In this document: in pieces, positions 7,888 to 15,299 of the stretch
How the letters are laid out: each line of letters opens with the position of its first letter
Position numbering within the stretch: position 1 is the stretch's first letter
Assembly: GCA_034437515.1 (NCBI GenBank)
Contig: DAOTTX010000209.1
Coordinates: forward strand, 1-33,945
DNA length: 33,945 nt
Direction of reading: 5' to 3'
DNA from: DAOTTX01 sp034437515
GTDB taxonomy: Bacteria; Chloroflexota; Anaerolineae; Aggregatilineales; Phototrophicaceae
Translations under genes and position numbers: made by a program
Notes under the pieces: model-generated
Databases searched by the model: none
Seen by the model: the letters and a program-made list of their open reading frames with translations, nothing else
Told to the model about the DNA's origin: nothing

Positions 7888-9621
7888 CTACTGTGTTTCG
7901 TTTGAACGTGAGACACGGAACTGTAACAGAGTAATGCTGAAGATCAGCGCGAACAGCACCCACGCAATCGCAGAGGCATAGCCAAACGCGAAGTTTTCGC
8001 CGCTAAAGCTCTGGTTATAGAGGTGATAAACGCCAGTCGTCACTTCTTCCGGCACCCCCTGTGTCGTGCCATAGAGTACAAAGACCTCATTAAAAACTTG
8101 CAGCGCGTTGATGATGGTCGTCACCACCACAAAAAACGTCGTGGGGGCAAGCAAAGGAAGCGTCACTTTGCGGAATTGCTGCCAACGGTTGGCCCCATCC
8201 ACTGACGCGGCCTCATATAACACCGTTGGGATACCCTGCAAGCCCGCGAGGAAAAGCACGGTGTTGAAGCCCACAACCTGCCACGCCGTAATCAGCACCA
8301 CGGAAAATAATTGCAGGTCCGAGTCTGTAAGCCAGCCGGGTTCAGGATCAACAATCGACAGGCCAAAGGTACTGTTCAAAAAATTGACAACTTCACTGAT
8401 GGCATAGTTGATGTAACCAATCTGCGAACTATATAGCGCTGAACGCCAGATTAATGCTGTACCGACTACCGCCGCCACCGAGGGCAAAAAGTACACCGCC
8501 CGATAGAATTTGACGCCGGGTAAGTTCGAGTCCAGTACAACAGCCAGCGCAATCGCAGGGATCGTTGCCAGCGGTACCAACATCAGGCCGAACACAATCG
8601 TGTTACGCAAGCTCAACCAGAAAAGATGATCTTTGCCACCAATGACGTAGCGCGTGTCAGCAAGGCGCACCGTTTGGATAATGCTGTAGTCGTCATCGAG
8701 TGCGTTGAGTGCGAATTCGTCGTCCTCGCCCTGCACACGCACCTGAATACTCATGATCTCAGCGTAGTTATCGAGGCCGATAAAGTTCGGCACCTGTTGC
8801 ACGGTCGCGTCGGTAAAGCTGAGGTAGAACGATAGCAGGAGCGGCCCGCCTAAAAATAGCGAGAAGCCGATAATGCTCGGTGAAACCATCAACCAGCCCT
8901 GCCAGGCTTTGCGCTGTTCTGGCGATTCACCAAACAGCTTGCTCATCTGTAGCACTGAAAACGCAAAAACCCCAAAAATAATCGCAGCAATCGTCGTCGC
9001 CCAGACCAGCATCGAATCATACTGATTTACAATATGCTCAAAAGCACCGACCAGATCAGATTCAATAAGCAATATAATAGTCGTGCCCATTGCCAGCAAC
9101 AACGCCACACGTTCCATCAGGTCATGTATACGCTCATAGTGAGACAAGCGCCCGGCAAACCAGAAAAGGAAGTAGGATGCCACCAGTCCCCATATCCAGA
9201 CGCGATTCTCATAGATCGCACCTGTAATAGCATCCAACCCGACAAAAACTTCCCATAGATGCAACAGATAAAAGCCAGACAGCACCATACCCAGATAATT
9301 GACCGTCACAAAACTATACCGTGCGTTGGCCGGGGATAGTAGTCTTGCGTTGGCCGGAGGCGTGTTGTTCCACAGCAGTACAAACCCTGCCACGCTAAAC
9401 AGGCTTAGTGCAGCCGGCAGCAGCGCAACAACACCAAAAAAATTCTGGACGAAATTGCCCATTGTTGGCCGAACATCAAACGCATCTGCATTAAAAATCT
9501 GTAGCGCAAAATAGACACTGAATGCTGCAACAATCAGGCTCCAGACCATCCCGGCCATAATCACAGGCGGTAGACTGGTGGGGTGTGGTTGCTGGACAGT
9601 TTCTTGCGAAATCGTGGCCAT
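7888..9621 (-). CDS. Sugar ABC transporter permease (MalF-like) with N-terminal membrane extension
   Basis: This 577-residue protein is the second membrane subunit of the galactoside importer. The canonical MalF/UgpA-like core starts near residue 243 (GWLMVSPSIIGFSLF) and holds the EAA loop at about 470-490 (YEAASVDGANRW). About 240 residues with six predicted helices precede the core (near 19-44, 59-84, 103-128, 141-158, 168-190 and 203-226). A small acidic insertion (about 295-330) lies in the first extracytoplasmic loop of the core. Most single-sugar permeases of this type have about 300 residues, so the extension is notable, although E. coli MalF also carries extra N-terminal helices. The ATG at 9621 has AAGG about 9 nt upstream. 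A hairpin separates it from the binding-protein gene. Confidence 0.87.
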   Translation of the reverse strand: MATISQETVQQPHPTSLPPVIMAGMVWSLIVAAFSVYFALQIFNADAFDVRPTMGNFVQNFFGVVALLPAALSLFSVAGFVLLWNNTPPANARLLSPANARYSFVTVNYLGMVLSGFYLLHLWEVFVGLDAITGAIYENRVWIWGLVASYFLFWFAGRLSHYERIHDLMERVALLLAMGTTIILLIESDLVGAFEHIVNQYDSMLVWATTIAAIIFGVFAFSVLQMSKLFGESPEQRKAWQGWLMVSPSIIGFSLFLGGPLLLSFYLSFTDATVQQVPNFIGLDNYAEIMSIQVRVQGEDDEFALNALDDDYSIIQTVRLADTRYVIGGKDHLFWLSLRNTIVFGLMLVPLATIPAIALAVVLDSNLPGVKFYRAVYFLPSVAAVVGTALIWRSALYSSQIGYINYAISEVVNFLNSTFGLSIVDPEPGWLTDSDLQLFSVVLITAWQVVGFNTVLFLAGLQGIPTVLYEAASVDGANRWQQFRKVTLPLLAPTTFFVVVTTIINALQVFNEVFVLYGTTQGVPEEVTTGVYHLYNQSFSGENFAFGYASAIAWVLFALIFSITLLQFRVSRSNETQ

Positions 9622-9667
9622 AGCGACTGCCTTTTTGCAAATAAATTGTTTTTACTTGGTGACATGC

Positions 9668-9700
9668 AAAAGGCGAGAAAGCCTTTCGAACCTTCTCGCC
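9668..9700 (-). terminator. Attenuator-like hairpin between binding-protein and permease genes
   Basis: GGCGAGAA (9672-9679) pairs with TTCTCGCC (9693-9700) around a 13-nt loop. On the minus strand the stem is followed by TTTT only. It sits about 20 nt past the stop codon of the binding protein and about 50 nt before the first permease start. A partial terminator here would lower permease output relative to binding protein, as is common in sugar importers. Confidence 0.6.
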
Positions 9701-9719
9701 CTTCAGTAAGCAAACGTGC

Positions 9720-10988
9720 CTATTCTTCGAAGTACTGGTCTACCTCGTCGCAGATGGTCGCTGCGAATTCTTCAGGAGACAAGTCACCATTAATCACGTT
9801 GTCTACGGCGTTAAAGTACGCAGTGTCAATGTCTGACCAGCTACCGAACCAGACCGGGGTTTCCGGTACACCGTATTCGAGGCCGTTCAAGAACACCTGA
9901 TTTTCCACACCCAAATCGGGGAACGTCGCGAGGAATTCGTCAATCGCTGCTTCGCTGTTGCGGCTGGGGATGTTCGCGCCGAGCGCAGCAACCTGGCCCT
10001 GAACTTCACCACTGGTGAGACGGGTCAACAAGTCCCATGCCAGTTCTGGGTTTTCGGTGTTGGCGTTCACGACGTATGCACCCCAGAATACCCAGTTGCT
10101 CTGGCCACCCGGGCCAGCCGGTAGTTCAGCAACGTTCCAGTTGAAGTCAACCTGTGTAGTGCCGGGGGTTGCCCAACGGCCATTGATGAACATACCCACG
10201 TTACCAGCACGGAACGGGCCTTCGGCGTCTTCACCATAGGGTACAGCCAAACCATCGTTGTACATGTTAGAAAGGAAGGTCATTGCTTCGACAGTAGCGT
10301 CATTGTCCAGACCACAGCCAGTCAGGTCTTCGTTGAAGAAGCCAGAACCAGCAGCGTTCAACCAGTAGCCATAGTTTGCCCACCAGTTATTCATCCCGAA
10401 GCCAACGATATCGTCGCCAAGCGCGTTGATTTCTTCAGTAGCCGTCAAGAAAGCGTCCCAGTCCCAGTCTTCACCACCGGGATAGTCAATACCAGCGTCA
10501 TCAAAGAGGTCAGCGTTGTAGTAAATGGCGAAGGATGACACGTCGCGCGGCAAACCCCAGACAGCTTCTTCGTCGTTCAGCGGGAAAGTCAAGTGGAACA
10601 TCGGCTGTGCAACGAAATCGTCTACGTTGAAGTCTTCATCGGCATTGGCATACTCGGCCATGTTGAGGATGAGGCCAGCCTTGGCGAACCGTGCCACGTC
10701 GGTACCCGGAATCCAGAACACGTCTGGCGCGGTGCCAGCGTCAATTTCAGCAACAAGCGTGTCCTGATACCCGGCGGTTTCAGTACCACCTGCTTCGTAT
10801 TGCAGGGTTACGCCTTCCCATTCAGCGTCAATGGCGTCATTAGCCGCCTGATATACATCAATTTCTTCCTGATTGTCGGGACGTGTACGCCAGCGCAGGG
10901 TGACATCACCATCCTGAGCAAAAACAGGTGCAATAACGGAAAGGGCCATCACAAGGGCCATAGCAAGTACAAAAGCACGCTTAGACAT
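9720..10988 (-). CDS. Extracellular sugar-binding protein of ABC importer
   Basis: This 422-residue secreted protein captures the sugar and delivers it to the permeases. The N-terminus MSKRAFVLAMALVMALSVIA ends in PVFAQD, a signal peptidase I type sequence (cut probably after VFA). There is no lipobox Cys, so it is not an obvious lipoprotein. The mature part shows the family-1 solute-binding layout, with a sheet-forming start (VTLRWRTRPD), DTLVAEIDAGTAPDVFWI, and the Trp/Tyr-rich hinge regions usual in sugar binders. ATG 10988 was chosen over starts further upstream because AAGGAG lies about 11 nt before it and the signal peptide begins there. It is the first gene of the operon and is preceded by a promoter and a LacI-type operator. 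Confidence 0.9.
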   Translation of the reverse strand: MSKRAFVLAMALVMALSVIAPVFAQDGDVTLRWRTRPDNQEEIDVYQAANDAIDAEWEGVTLQYEAGGTETAGYQDTLVAEIDAGTAPDVFWIPGTDVARFAKAGLILNMAEYANADEDFNVDDFVAQPMFHLTFPLNDEEAVWGLPRDVSSFAIYYNADLFDDAGIDYPGGEDWDWDAFLTATEEINALGDDIVGFGMNNWWANYGYWLNAAGSGFFNEDLTGCGLDNDATVEAMTFLSNMYNDGLAVPYGEDAEGPFRAGNVGMFINGRWATPGTTQVDFNWNVAELPAGPGGQSNWVFWGAYVVNANTENPELAWDLLTRLTSGEVQGQVAALGANIPSRNSEAAIDEFLATFPDLGVENQVFLNGLEYGVPETPVWFGSWSDIDTAYFNAVDNVINGDLSPEEFAATICDEVDQYFEE

Positions 10989-11192
10989 GTGGTTGAAATC
11001 TCCTTGAGTTTTGATAATCGTATGCATGTTTTTTGACATGGATGCTGAAAACAAGTGGAATCGTTGTGCCGCAGGCTCCTTTCGATTTTGTATCTTTATC
11101 TGTGCATGTTGAGAGTATTCAAACAACCAGATCGGTTGGGATGATTTCGGCGTCAGTGCAACACAGGCCCGGGCTTGTTACCCGTCACTTTG

Positions 11193-11204
11193 GTAAGCGT
11201 TTCC
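11193..11204 (-). promoter_or_regulatory. LacI-family operator upstream of the galactoside operon
   Basis: GTAAGCGTTTCC fits the LacI-family core pattern GnAAnCGnTTnC at every fixed position and is extended by TG/CA flanks. It lies about 205 nt before the ATG of the binding protein and about 90 nt downstream of the predicted -10 box. It could act as a roadblock, or serve a second promoter closer to the gene. No LacI-type regulator gene is in the window. Confidence 0.65.
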
Positions 11205-11292
11205 ATGAAAACACCCGCATGAGCAGCAACTTGAGCAACTGTTGGTATGCAATCATCTTTACCTTAAATAACAAGTGGATAAATCCGGCGCG

Positions 11293-11321
11293 ATTATAAA
11301 TATTAAACAAAAAACTTGCAA
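11293..11321 (-). promoter_or_regulatory. Sigma70-type promoter of the galactoside operon
   Basis: On the minus strand, TTGCAA (11321-11316) and a perfect TATAAT (11298-11293) are exactly 17 nt apart in an AT-rich stretch. The -35 box lies inside the 10-bp palindrome ACTTGCAAGT (11314-11323), possibly another binding site. Transcription would start near 11286 and leave a leader of about 300 nt, in which I see no riboswitch. Confidence 0.6.
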
Positions 11322-11357
11322 GTGTTTCTAATGTTGTGGCATGCGCGGCACCAGCAC

Positions 11358-11576
11358 CTATAGGTCTTCCCAGCGATCAAATGGGAGTCGATTTTCTGAC
11401 CACAGTGCCAAAATAGCGGACTTATCCCCCGTTTGCACCCGCACACAGACGCCACAATCTGAGCTGAGATGACGCGGTACAGGGGTCAGTTTACACGCAA
11501 AGCCAGCCTTCTTAAGCAGCCGTTCACCTTTGATCGCATAGCTGGTAGAATACACCAGAATCACGCTCTGGCTCAT
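11358..11576 (-). CDS. DUF3343 putative Se/S carrier-like protein
   Basis: This 72-residue protein has the start VILVYSTSYAIKGERLLKK, then LTPVPRHLSSDCGVCVRV. DUF3343 members share this layout: an aromatic/Ser-Thr start, a Pro-Val-Pro-Arg segment and a Ser-(Ser/Asp)-Cys-Gly motif. They are proposed to carry selenium or sulfur next to cysteine desulfurases. Here the invariant-type Cys is in SSDCGVC (Cys41), with a second Cys44. The ATG overlaps the stop of a cysteine desulfurase remnant (ATGA, 4 nt), which fits the known pairing and shows that the two were once one operon. Since the partner is destroyed, this copy has probably lost its upstream promoter and may be decaying. Confidence 0.8.
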   Translation of the reverse strand: MSQSVILVYSTSYAIKGERLLKKAGFACKLTPVPRHLSSDCGVCVRVQTGDKSAILALWSENRLPFDRWEDL

Positions 11577-11707
11577 ACGTGGGCACCCCTTGCCAGTGCT
11601 GCAACCGCCGACAATGCAACCTCAATCTCATCCGGTGTGGTGAACGGTCCGGGGCTAAAGCGCACAGTCCCTGCCGGGAAAGTGCCAATTGTCCGATGCG
11701 CAGCAGG
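11573..11707 (-). pseudogene. Cysteine desulfurase, C-terminal remnant
   Basis: The last 45 or so codons read PAAHRTIGTFPAGTVRFSPG then PFTTPDEIEVALSAVAALA. This is the C-terminal signature of class-V aminotransferase cysteine desulfurases, in which a Cys-Ala-Pro-x-(A/S)-H block precedes this stretch. The similarity stops at the Pro-Ala-Ala-His codons: at about 11704-11710 the sequence becomes an IS66 transposase on the other strand. The PLP-binding domain and the catalytic Cys are gone, and no other part of the gene is in the window. The frame can be read further upstream, but that protein sequence is only the shadow of the transposase. Confidence 0.7.
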
Positions 11708-12108
11708 CTTTAGCGCCTGAACGTATTGCCTTCTACCATCAGGAATATGAGCGGGTGCTTCAGCAGGGCTTCGAAGCGAATCCGCCACCGCAAACATCCC
11801 CACCGAAAAAGCGCGGACGCAAAAAACAGTCCCCGCCGAAGAATCTACTGGATCGCCTGCAAAAATATCAACGGGAAACACTTACTTTCATCTCTGATTT
11901 TCGCGTGCCGTTTGATAATAATCTGGCAGAGCGTGACGTGCGCATGATGAAGGTTAAGCAGAAGGTTTCGGGGACGTTCCGCACACAACACGGCGCGGAG
12001 ATGTTCTGCGATCTGCGCGCTTATATTTCGACCTCTCGTAAACAGGGCCAACGAGTGATCCACGCCTTGCATCATGCCCTGCTTGGACATCCCTTCCTCC
12101 CTGCCTGA
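11697..12108 (+). pseudogene. IS66-family transposase, C-terminal fragment
   Basis: About 137 residues match the IS66 transposase C-terminal part. The Pro-rich basic linker NPPPQTSPPKKRGRKKQ is followed by LLDRLQKYQRETLTFISDF, the hallmark VPFDNNLAERDVRMMKVKQK, a FRTQHGAEMFCDLRAYISTS segment and the terminal LLGHPF. Full-length IS66 transposases have roughly 450-550 residues, so about three quarters, including the DDE core upstream, is missing. No ribosome binding site precedes it. The bases TTAC at 12113-12116 could be the right element end, since IS66 ends typically read GTAA/TTAC, but no left end or target duplication is visible. The fragment therefore cannot move itself and marks a rearrangement breakpoint. 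Confidence 0.8.
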
Positions 12109-12140
12109 GTAGTTACCATCGCGTGAGGTATTTGCCAGAG

Positions 12141-12566
12141 CTAATCAACGGATGTTGATAGGTTGTAGTCAAGTGTAATTTTTACAACACGATAGGTCCG
12201 AAATACCATCCACACGGCAAATGTCCATCCACATAAGTAAATCACTCTTATCTCTGTTCGTTCTGATCTGGATGCAAACTCTGGCAAAACGATGAGCAGA
12301 AAAGCTACCAATATAACTGCAAGAATGACTTGCACTGGGCTTGTCCAAGATCTATTTGCACTAAGATAAAAATCGTAGTTGTTATGTATCTCTTGTGCAA
12401 AAGAGTTAAGTCTTTTTATGAAAGCCTCATAGTCAGTCTTTCGTAGATTATTAGATTGCACCAAACGAGCTATATATGCAATTTCTATCTGATAGAGGAC
12501 TAATTGTATTATAATTAATACCGCGATAGTCGTAACTACATACTGTGTCACTTCGCTATCTCTCAT
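12141..12566 (-). CDS. Small membrane protein behind Rhs tip (possible immunity protein)
   Basis: About 141 residues, family not recognised. One helix lies near residues 8-28 (VVTTIAVLIIIQLVLYQI), then a charged segment with SNNLRKTDYEAFIKRLNSF. Two more helices follow near 78-95 (VQVILAVILVAFLLIVLP) and 108-122 (VIYLCGWTFAVWMVF). The start ATG 12566 is one base behind the stop codon of the Rhs tip frame, so the pair is translationally coupled. The region is clearly more AT-rich than its neighbours. In Rhs systems a tip toxin is followed directly by its immunity gene, and membrane-active toxins have membrane immunity proteins, so I infer that role from position and topology only. Confidence 0.5.
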   Translation of the reverse strand: MRDSEVTQYVVTTIAVLIIIQLVLYQIEIAYIARLVQSNNLRKTDYEAFIKRLNSFAQEIHNNYDFYLSANRSWTSPVQVILAVILVAFLLIVLPEFASRSERTEIRVIYLCGWTFAVWMVFRTYRVVKITLDYNLSTSVD

Positions 12567-12567
12567 T

Positions 12568-13395
12568 TCATGTTTCTATCGAGGCAATTGTAAAGAATGT
12601 TCCTGCGCCTATGCTAAACATAGAAGATACACGCACATCAGGTAATAAAGCACTAACCCAATTTGTTGTCAAAAAAGCTACAGTATTCCAACCAGTAAAT
12701 TCTAATGAGCTTACATCCTGCAAGTATTCGCCGAACATCTCAGAATATTGACCTAACAACTCTTTTATCAGTGCTTCAACCGCTGGTCCTAATGCGCTTA
12801 AGGTGTCACTCACACCACCCACACCTGCTCCGATCAACGAAAATATCATCATTCGAAAAGCCACAAGATCTATCTTGCCAATTCTTTGAAGATTACGCTT
12901 TGTTTGACGCATAACGTTCTTGTAGAGATGCTCAGGTAGATCGAAAAACTTATTATTGAGCTTTTCTAAGAACATTCCAGCGATTATGGCAACAGCCATG
13001 CCAGTCAACGTGATATGATCGCCTAGATAGTCGTCATCCTCCATAAAATAGTTGTATGCGATAACCCCAAGCAAATAACCGGCAAGCCCGTTTGCAGCGC
13101 CTCTGATGTAGGCACTATTCTGATATAGGCCACCGACCGTTCTAACTACAACCCGGGCTGAGTTAACTATGTAACCCACAAAATACCCACTCGGATCGCT
13201 GAACATGACGGGATTGCCTACCGCGTAGACGTAGCGGTTCAACTCCACCGGGTTGTCGTAGTCCAGCGGCCAGGACCCATGAAGCGGCCCAACGACGGAT
13301 CATACTGCCGCGCCCTTAGGTACACTCGCACGCAAGAGGGCATTGCCGTTGAGGTTGGTCTGTTCGCCGGTGAAGCCGCAGCGCGTCATCGATCG
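12568..13395 (-). pseudogene. Rhs/YD-repeat protein: frameshifted core end plus variable tip
   Basis: The minus strand encodes the end of an Rhs core in three frames: GFTGEQTNLNG (about 13385-13350), then YLRARQYDPSLGRFMGP (about 13322-13272), then PLDYDNPVELNRYVYAVGNP with SDPSG (from about 13270). These are the conserved junction motifs of Rhs repeat-associated cores, so two frameshifts lie near 13323-13330 and 13268-13278. The remaining core, normally hundreds of residues, is missing; upstream lies the 3' end of the kinase gene. After SDPSG comes an unbroken tip of about 205 residues with Gly-rich hydrophobic segments (AANGLAGYLLGVIAYNYF and MMIFSLIGAGVGGVSDTL) and no recognisable nuclease motif. 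The tip frame itself is intact and AT-rich. Confidence 0.75.
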
Positions 13396-13438
13396 TATTG
13401 TCTAGGCGCTGCGAGCGTTGTTTGCGCTGGCTGGCACG

Positions 13439-15127
13439 TTAGGATTCGTTGGTTGCCTCTGCGGTTGCTTCTGCCTCATCTTCTGCGGGTGCTTGAGGCC
13501 ACGCGAACGCACACTCGACCGAACGCCCCGGTGTGATGGCATCGCAGGCCGTCACCTGAGTCGCGTTGTAGAGGACGACGAACGTCTCCGCGTCATCGTT
13601 GACGCGCCAGAACAGCGCGTTCGACGGACGCATCACGTCCGCTTCGTCCTGTGTGCAGCCCCATGCGTCCTCAATTTCGACATCCAGCAGGCGCGAGTTG
13701 GACGAAATGACCAGGCAGGCGTCCGGCTCCAGGCTGTCACCGACGAAATCACTACTATCGAACGTGTTGTCACCATTGCCGCGCTCGACCACCAACGCGC
13801 TTAAATCGAGCGTGGCATCGCTGTCGTTGTGCAGCGCGAACGCCAGTTCATTGTAATACAGCGTGACCGGCTCGCCCTCACCGATGACCACCGGCGGCGC
13901 GTTAGGGGCAATCCCGACGGAAAGGTTCTCCGACGAACCGCGTTGATCTTCGGTGGGTTGGGCAGGGGATGTCTCCGTCGCACCACTGAGCAACACCCCG
14001 GCAAGACCCGCGACCACCAGAATCACCACCCCGGCGATCAATACCAACGGTGACCGCCCAGGTTTGGGGCGCTCGGTTTCGGTCGGCACTTTCGAGGGCT
14101 TTGCTGGTCTGGACGGCTCCGAGGGGACGGTGTCATCGTCTTTTTCGTATTCCACCGCGCGGGCGACGTGCGCTTCGATGGCTTCGTCCATCTCCGGCGG
14201 ACGCATCACAGGTGTTTTGACTTGCACGTCTCTGGGCGTCTCCTCGGTGTCCTCGGTGATCTTATCACCGTAGGCATCGCGCAGTGCCTGCACGAAATGT
14301 GCCGCGCTCTCGTGGCGATCTTCCGGTTTTTTGCTCAAGGCCTTGAGGATCTCACGCTCGACCCCGCGTGGGATATGCGGGTTGATGGTGCGCGGCGGCG
14401 GCGGCGCTTCGCTGATGTGGCTGAGCGCAATCTGCATCGCGGTATCCGCTTTGAAGACCATGCTGCCGGTCAAAATCTCATAGACGATGACCGCCAACGA
14501 GTAAATATCACTTTGCGGCACCGACTTTTCCGACGCGAGCGCCTGCTCCGGTGAAATGTAACGCGGGGTGCCGAAGGCGGTGCCCATGGTCTTATCGACC
14601 TGTTGGCGTAGCACCAGCCCAAAGTCGGTCAGGATGGCTTTGCCGGTTTTATCCAGCAGCACGTTAGACGGTTTTACATCCCGGTGGATGATCCCGTGTG
14701 TATGGGCGAAATCCAGCGCGGCGGCGACCTGTTCGATGATCTTGAACATGCGCGAAACGGGCATCAACTGTTTGTCTTTGTTGAGCCGGTTGAGTTCGTC
14801 GGCGAGGTCTTCCCCTTCGATGAGCTTCATCGCCAGGAAGTACAGGCCGCCCTCGGCATCACCAAACTGGTAAATCGGCACGATGTTGGGGTGCTCCAGA
14901 TGGGCGACGGCCTTCGCTTCGCGCTCGAAGCGTTCGGTGAGGGTGTCATCGGCTTCGAGCATCTCCGGCGTGAGGACTTTGATCGCCGCCCGGCGACCAA
15001 GTTTGACATCCTCGCCGTAGTAGATCTTTGCCATACCACCAGCCGCCAATTTTTGCGTCAGTTTATAATCACCGAGCCGTTGCCCGATGAGCTTGTCTTT
15101 TTGTTCTGCGTTCTTCTCTTCAGCCAT
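13439..15127 (-). CDS. PknB-type Ser/Thr protein kinase with extracytoplasmic C-terminal domain
   Basis: This is a 562-residue membrane kinase. The kinase domain (about 20-285) is complete: Gly-rich loop LAAGGMAKIYYG, Lys50 in AAIKVL, HRDVKPSN with Asp150, DFG at 168-170, and GTPRYISPEQ. A charged Pro-rich juxtamembrane part (290-358) leads to one helix (361-381, LVLIAGVVILVVAGLAGVLL). The outer domain (about 405-545) is a beta-rich segment with LYYNELAFALHNDSDATLDL and DACLVISSNS. This resembles lamin-tail-like domains in secreted Chloroflexota proteins, but is not a PASTA array. The only three Cys residues (in EPDACLV, WGCTQ and VTACDAI, plus one in VECAF) lie outside. Signals sensed there would control phosphorylation inside. 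TATACT near 15175-15170 may be the -10 box. Confidence 0.9.
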   Translation of the reverse strand: MAEEKNAEQKDKLIGQRLGDYKLTQKLAAGGMAKIYYGEDVKLGRRAAIKVLTPEMLEADDTLTERFEREAKAVAHLEHPNIVPIYQFGDAEGGLYFLAMKLIEGEDLADELNRLNKDKQLMPVSRMFKIIEQVAAALDFAHTHGIIHRDVKPSNVLLDKTGKAILTDFGLVLRQQVDKTMGTAFGTPRYISPEQALASEKSVPQSDIYSLAVIVYEILTGSMVFKADTAMQIALSHISEAPPPPRTINPHIPRGVEREILKALSKKPEDRHESAAHFVQALRDAYGDKITEDTEETPRDVQVKTPVMRPPEMDEAIEAHVARAVEYEKDDDTVPSEPSRPAKPSKVPTETERPKPGRSPLVLIAGVVILVVAGLAGVLLSGATETSPAQPTEDQRGSSENLSVGIAPNAPPVVIGEGEPVTLYYNELAFALHNDSDATLDLSALVVERGNGDNTFDSSDFVGDSLEPDACLVISSNSRLLDVEIEDAWGCTQDEADVMRPSNALFWRVNDDAETFVVLYNATQVTACDAITPGRSVECAFAWPQAPAEDEAEATAEATNES

Positions 15128-15231
15128 AGCAACTTAGTTTCATACCTACATCCATCGCGTGTCACTTTGAGTATACCGGAATGTCGTCTAAATTTGACTT
15201 GAGCTATCTCAACAAATTGTTACAACATAGC

Positions 15232-15258
15232 AAAACGACCGGTACTTTCGTCCGGTCG
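15232..15258 (-). terminator. Intrinsic terminator after the Roadblock protein gene
   Basis: CGACCGG (15236-15242) and CCGGTCG (15252-15258) form a perfect 7-bp stem with a 9-nt loop. On the minus strand TTTT follows directly. It lies about 40 nt past the stop of the Roadblock gene and separates it from the kinase gene. Confidence 0.7.
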
Positions 15259-15299
15259 CGCTGGTTTCGTCTTAATTTTGTATTGTGCGAGCATTTTTC

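Noticed and set aside
10989..11126. An N-terminal extension of 46 codons on the sugar-binding protein.
   Set aside because: The signal peptide and the AAGGAG ribosome binding site fix the start at 10988.
11573..11881. A 102-codon minus-strand frame that seems to extend the desulfurase remnant upstream.
   Set aside because: Above about 11707 it is only the antisense of the IS66 transposase codons; the desulfurase similarity stops there.
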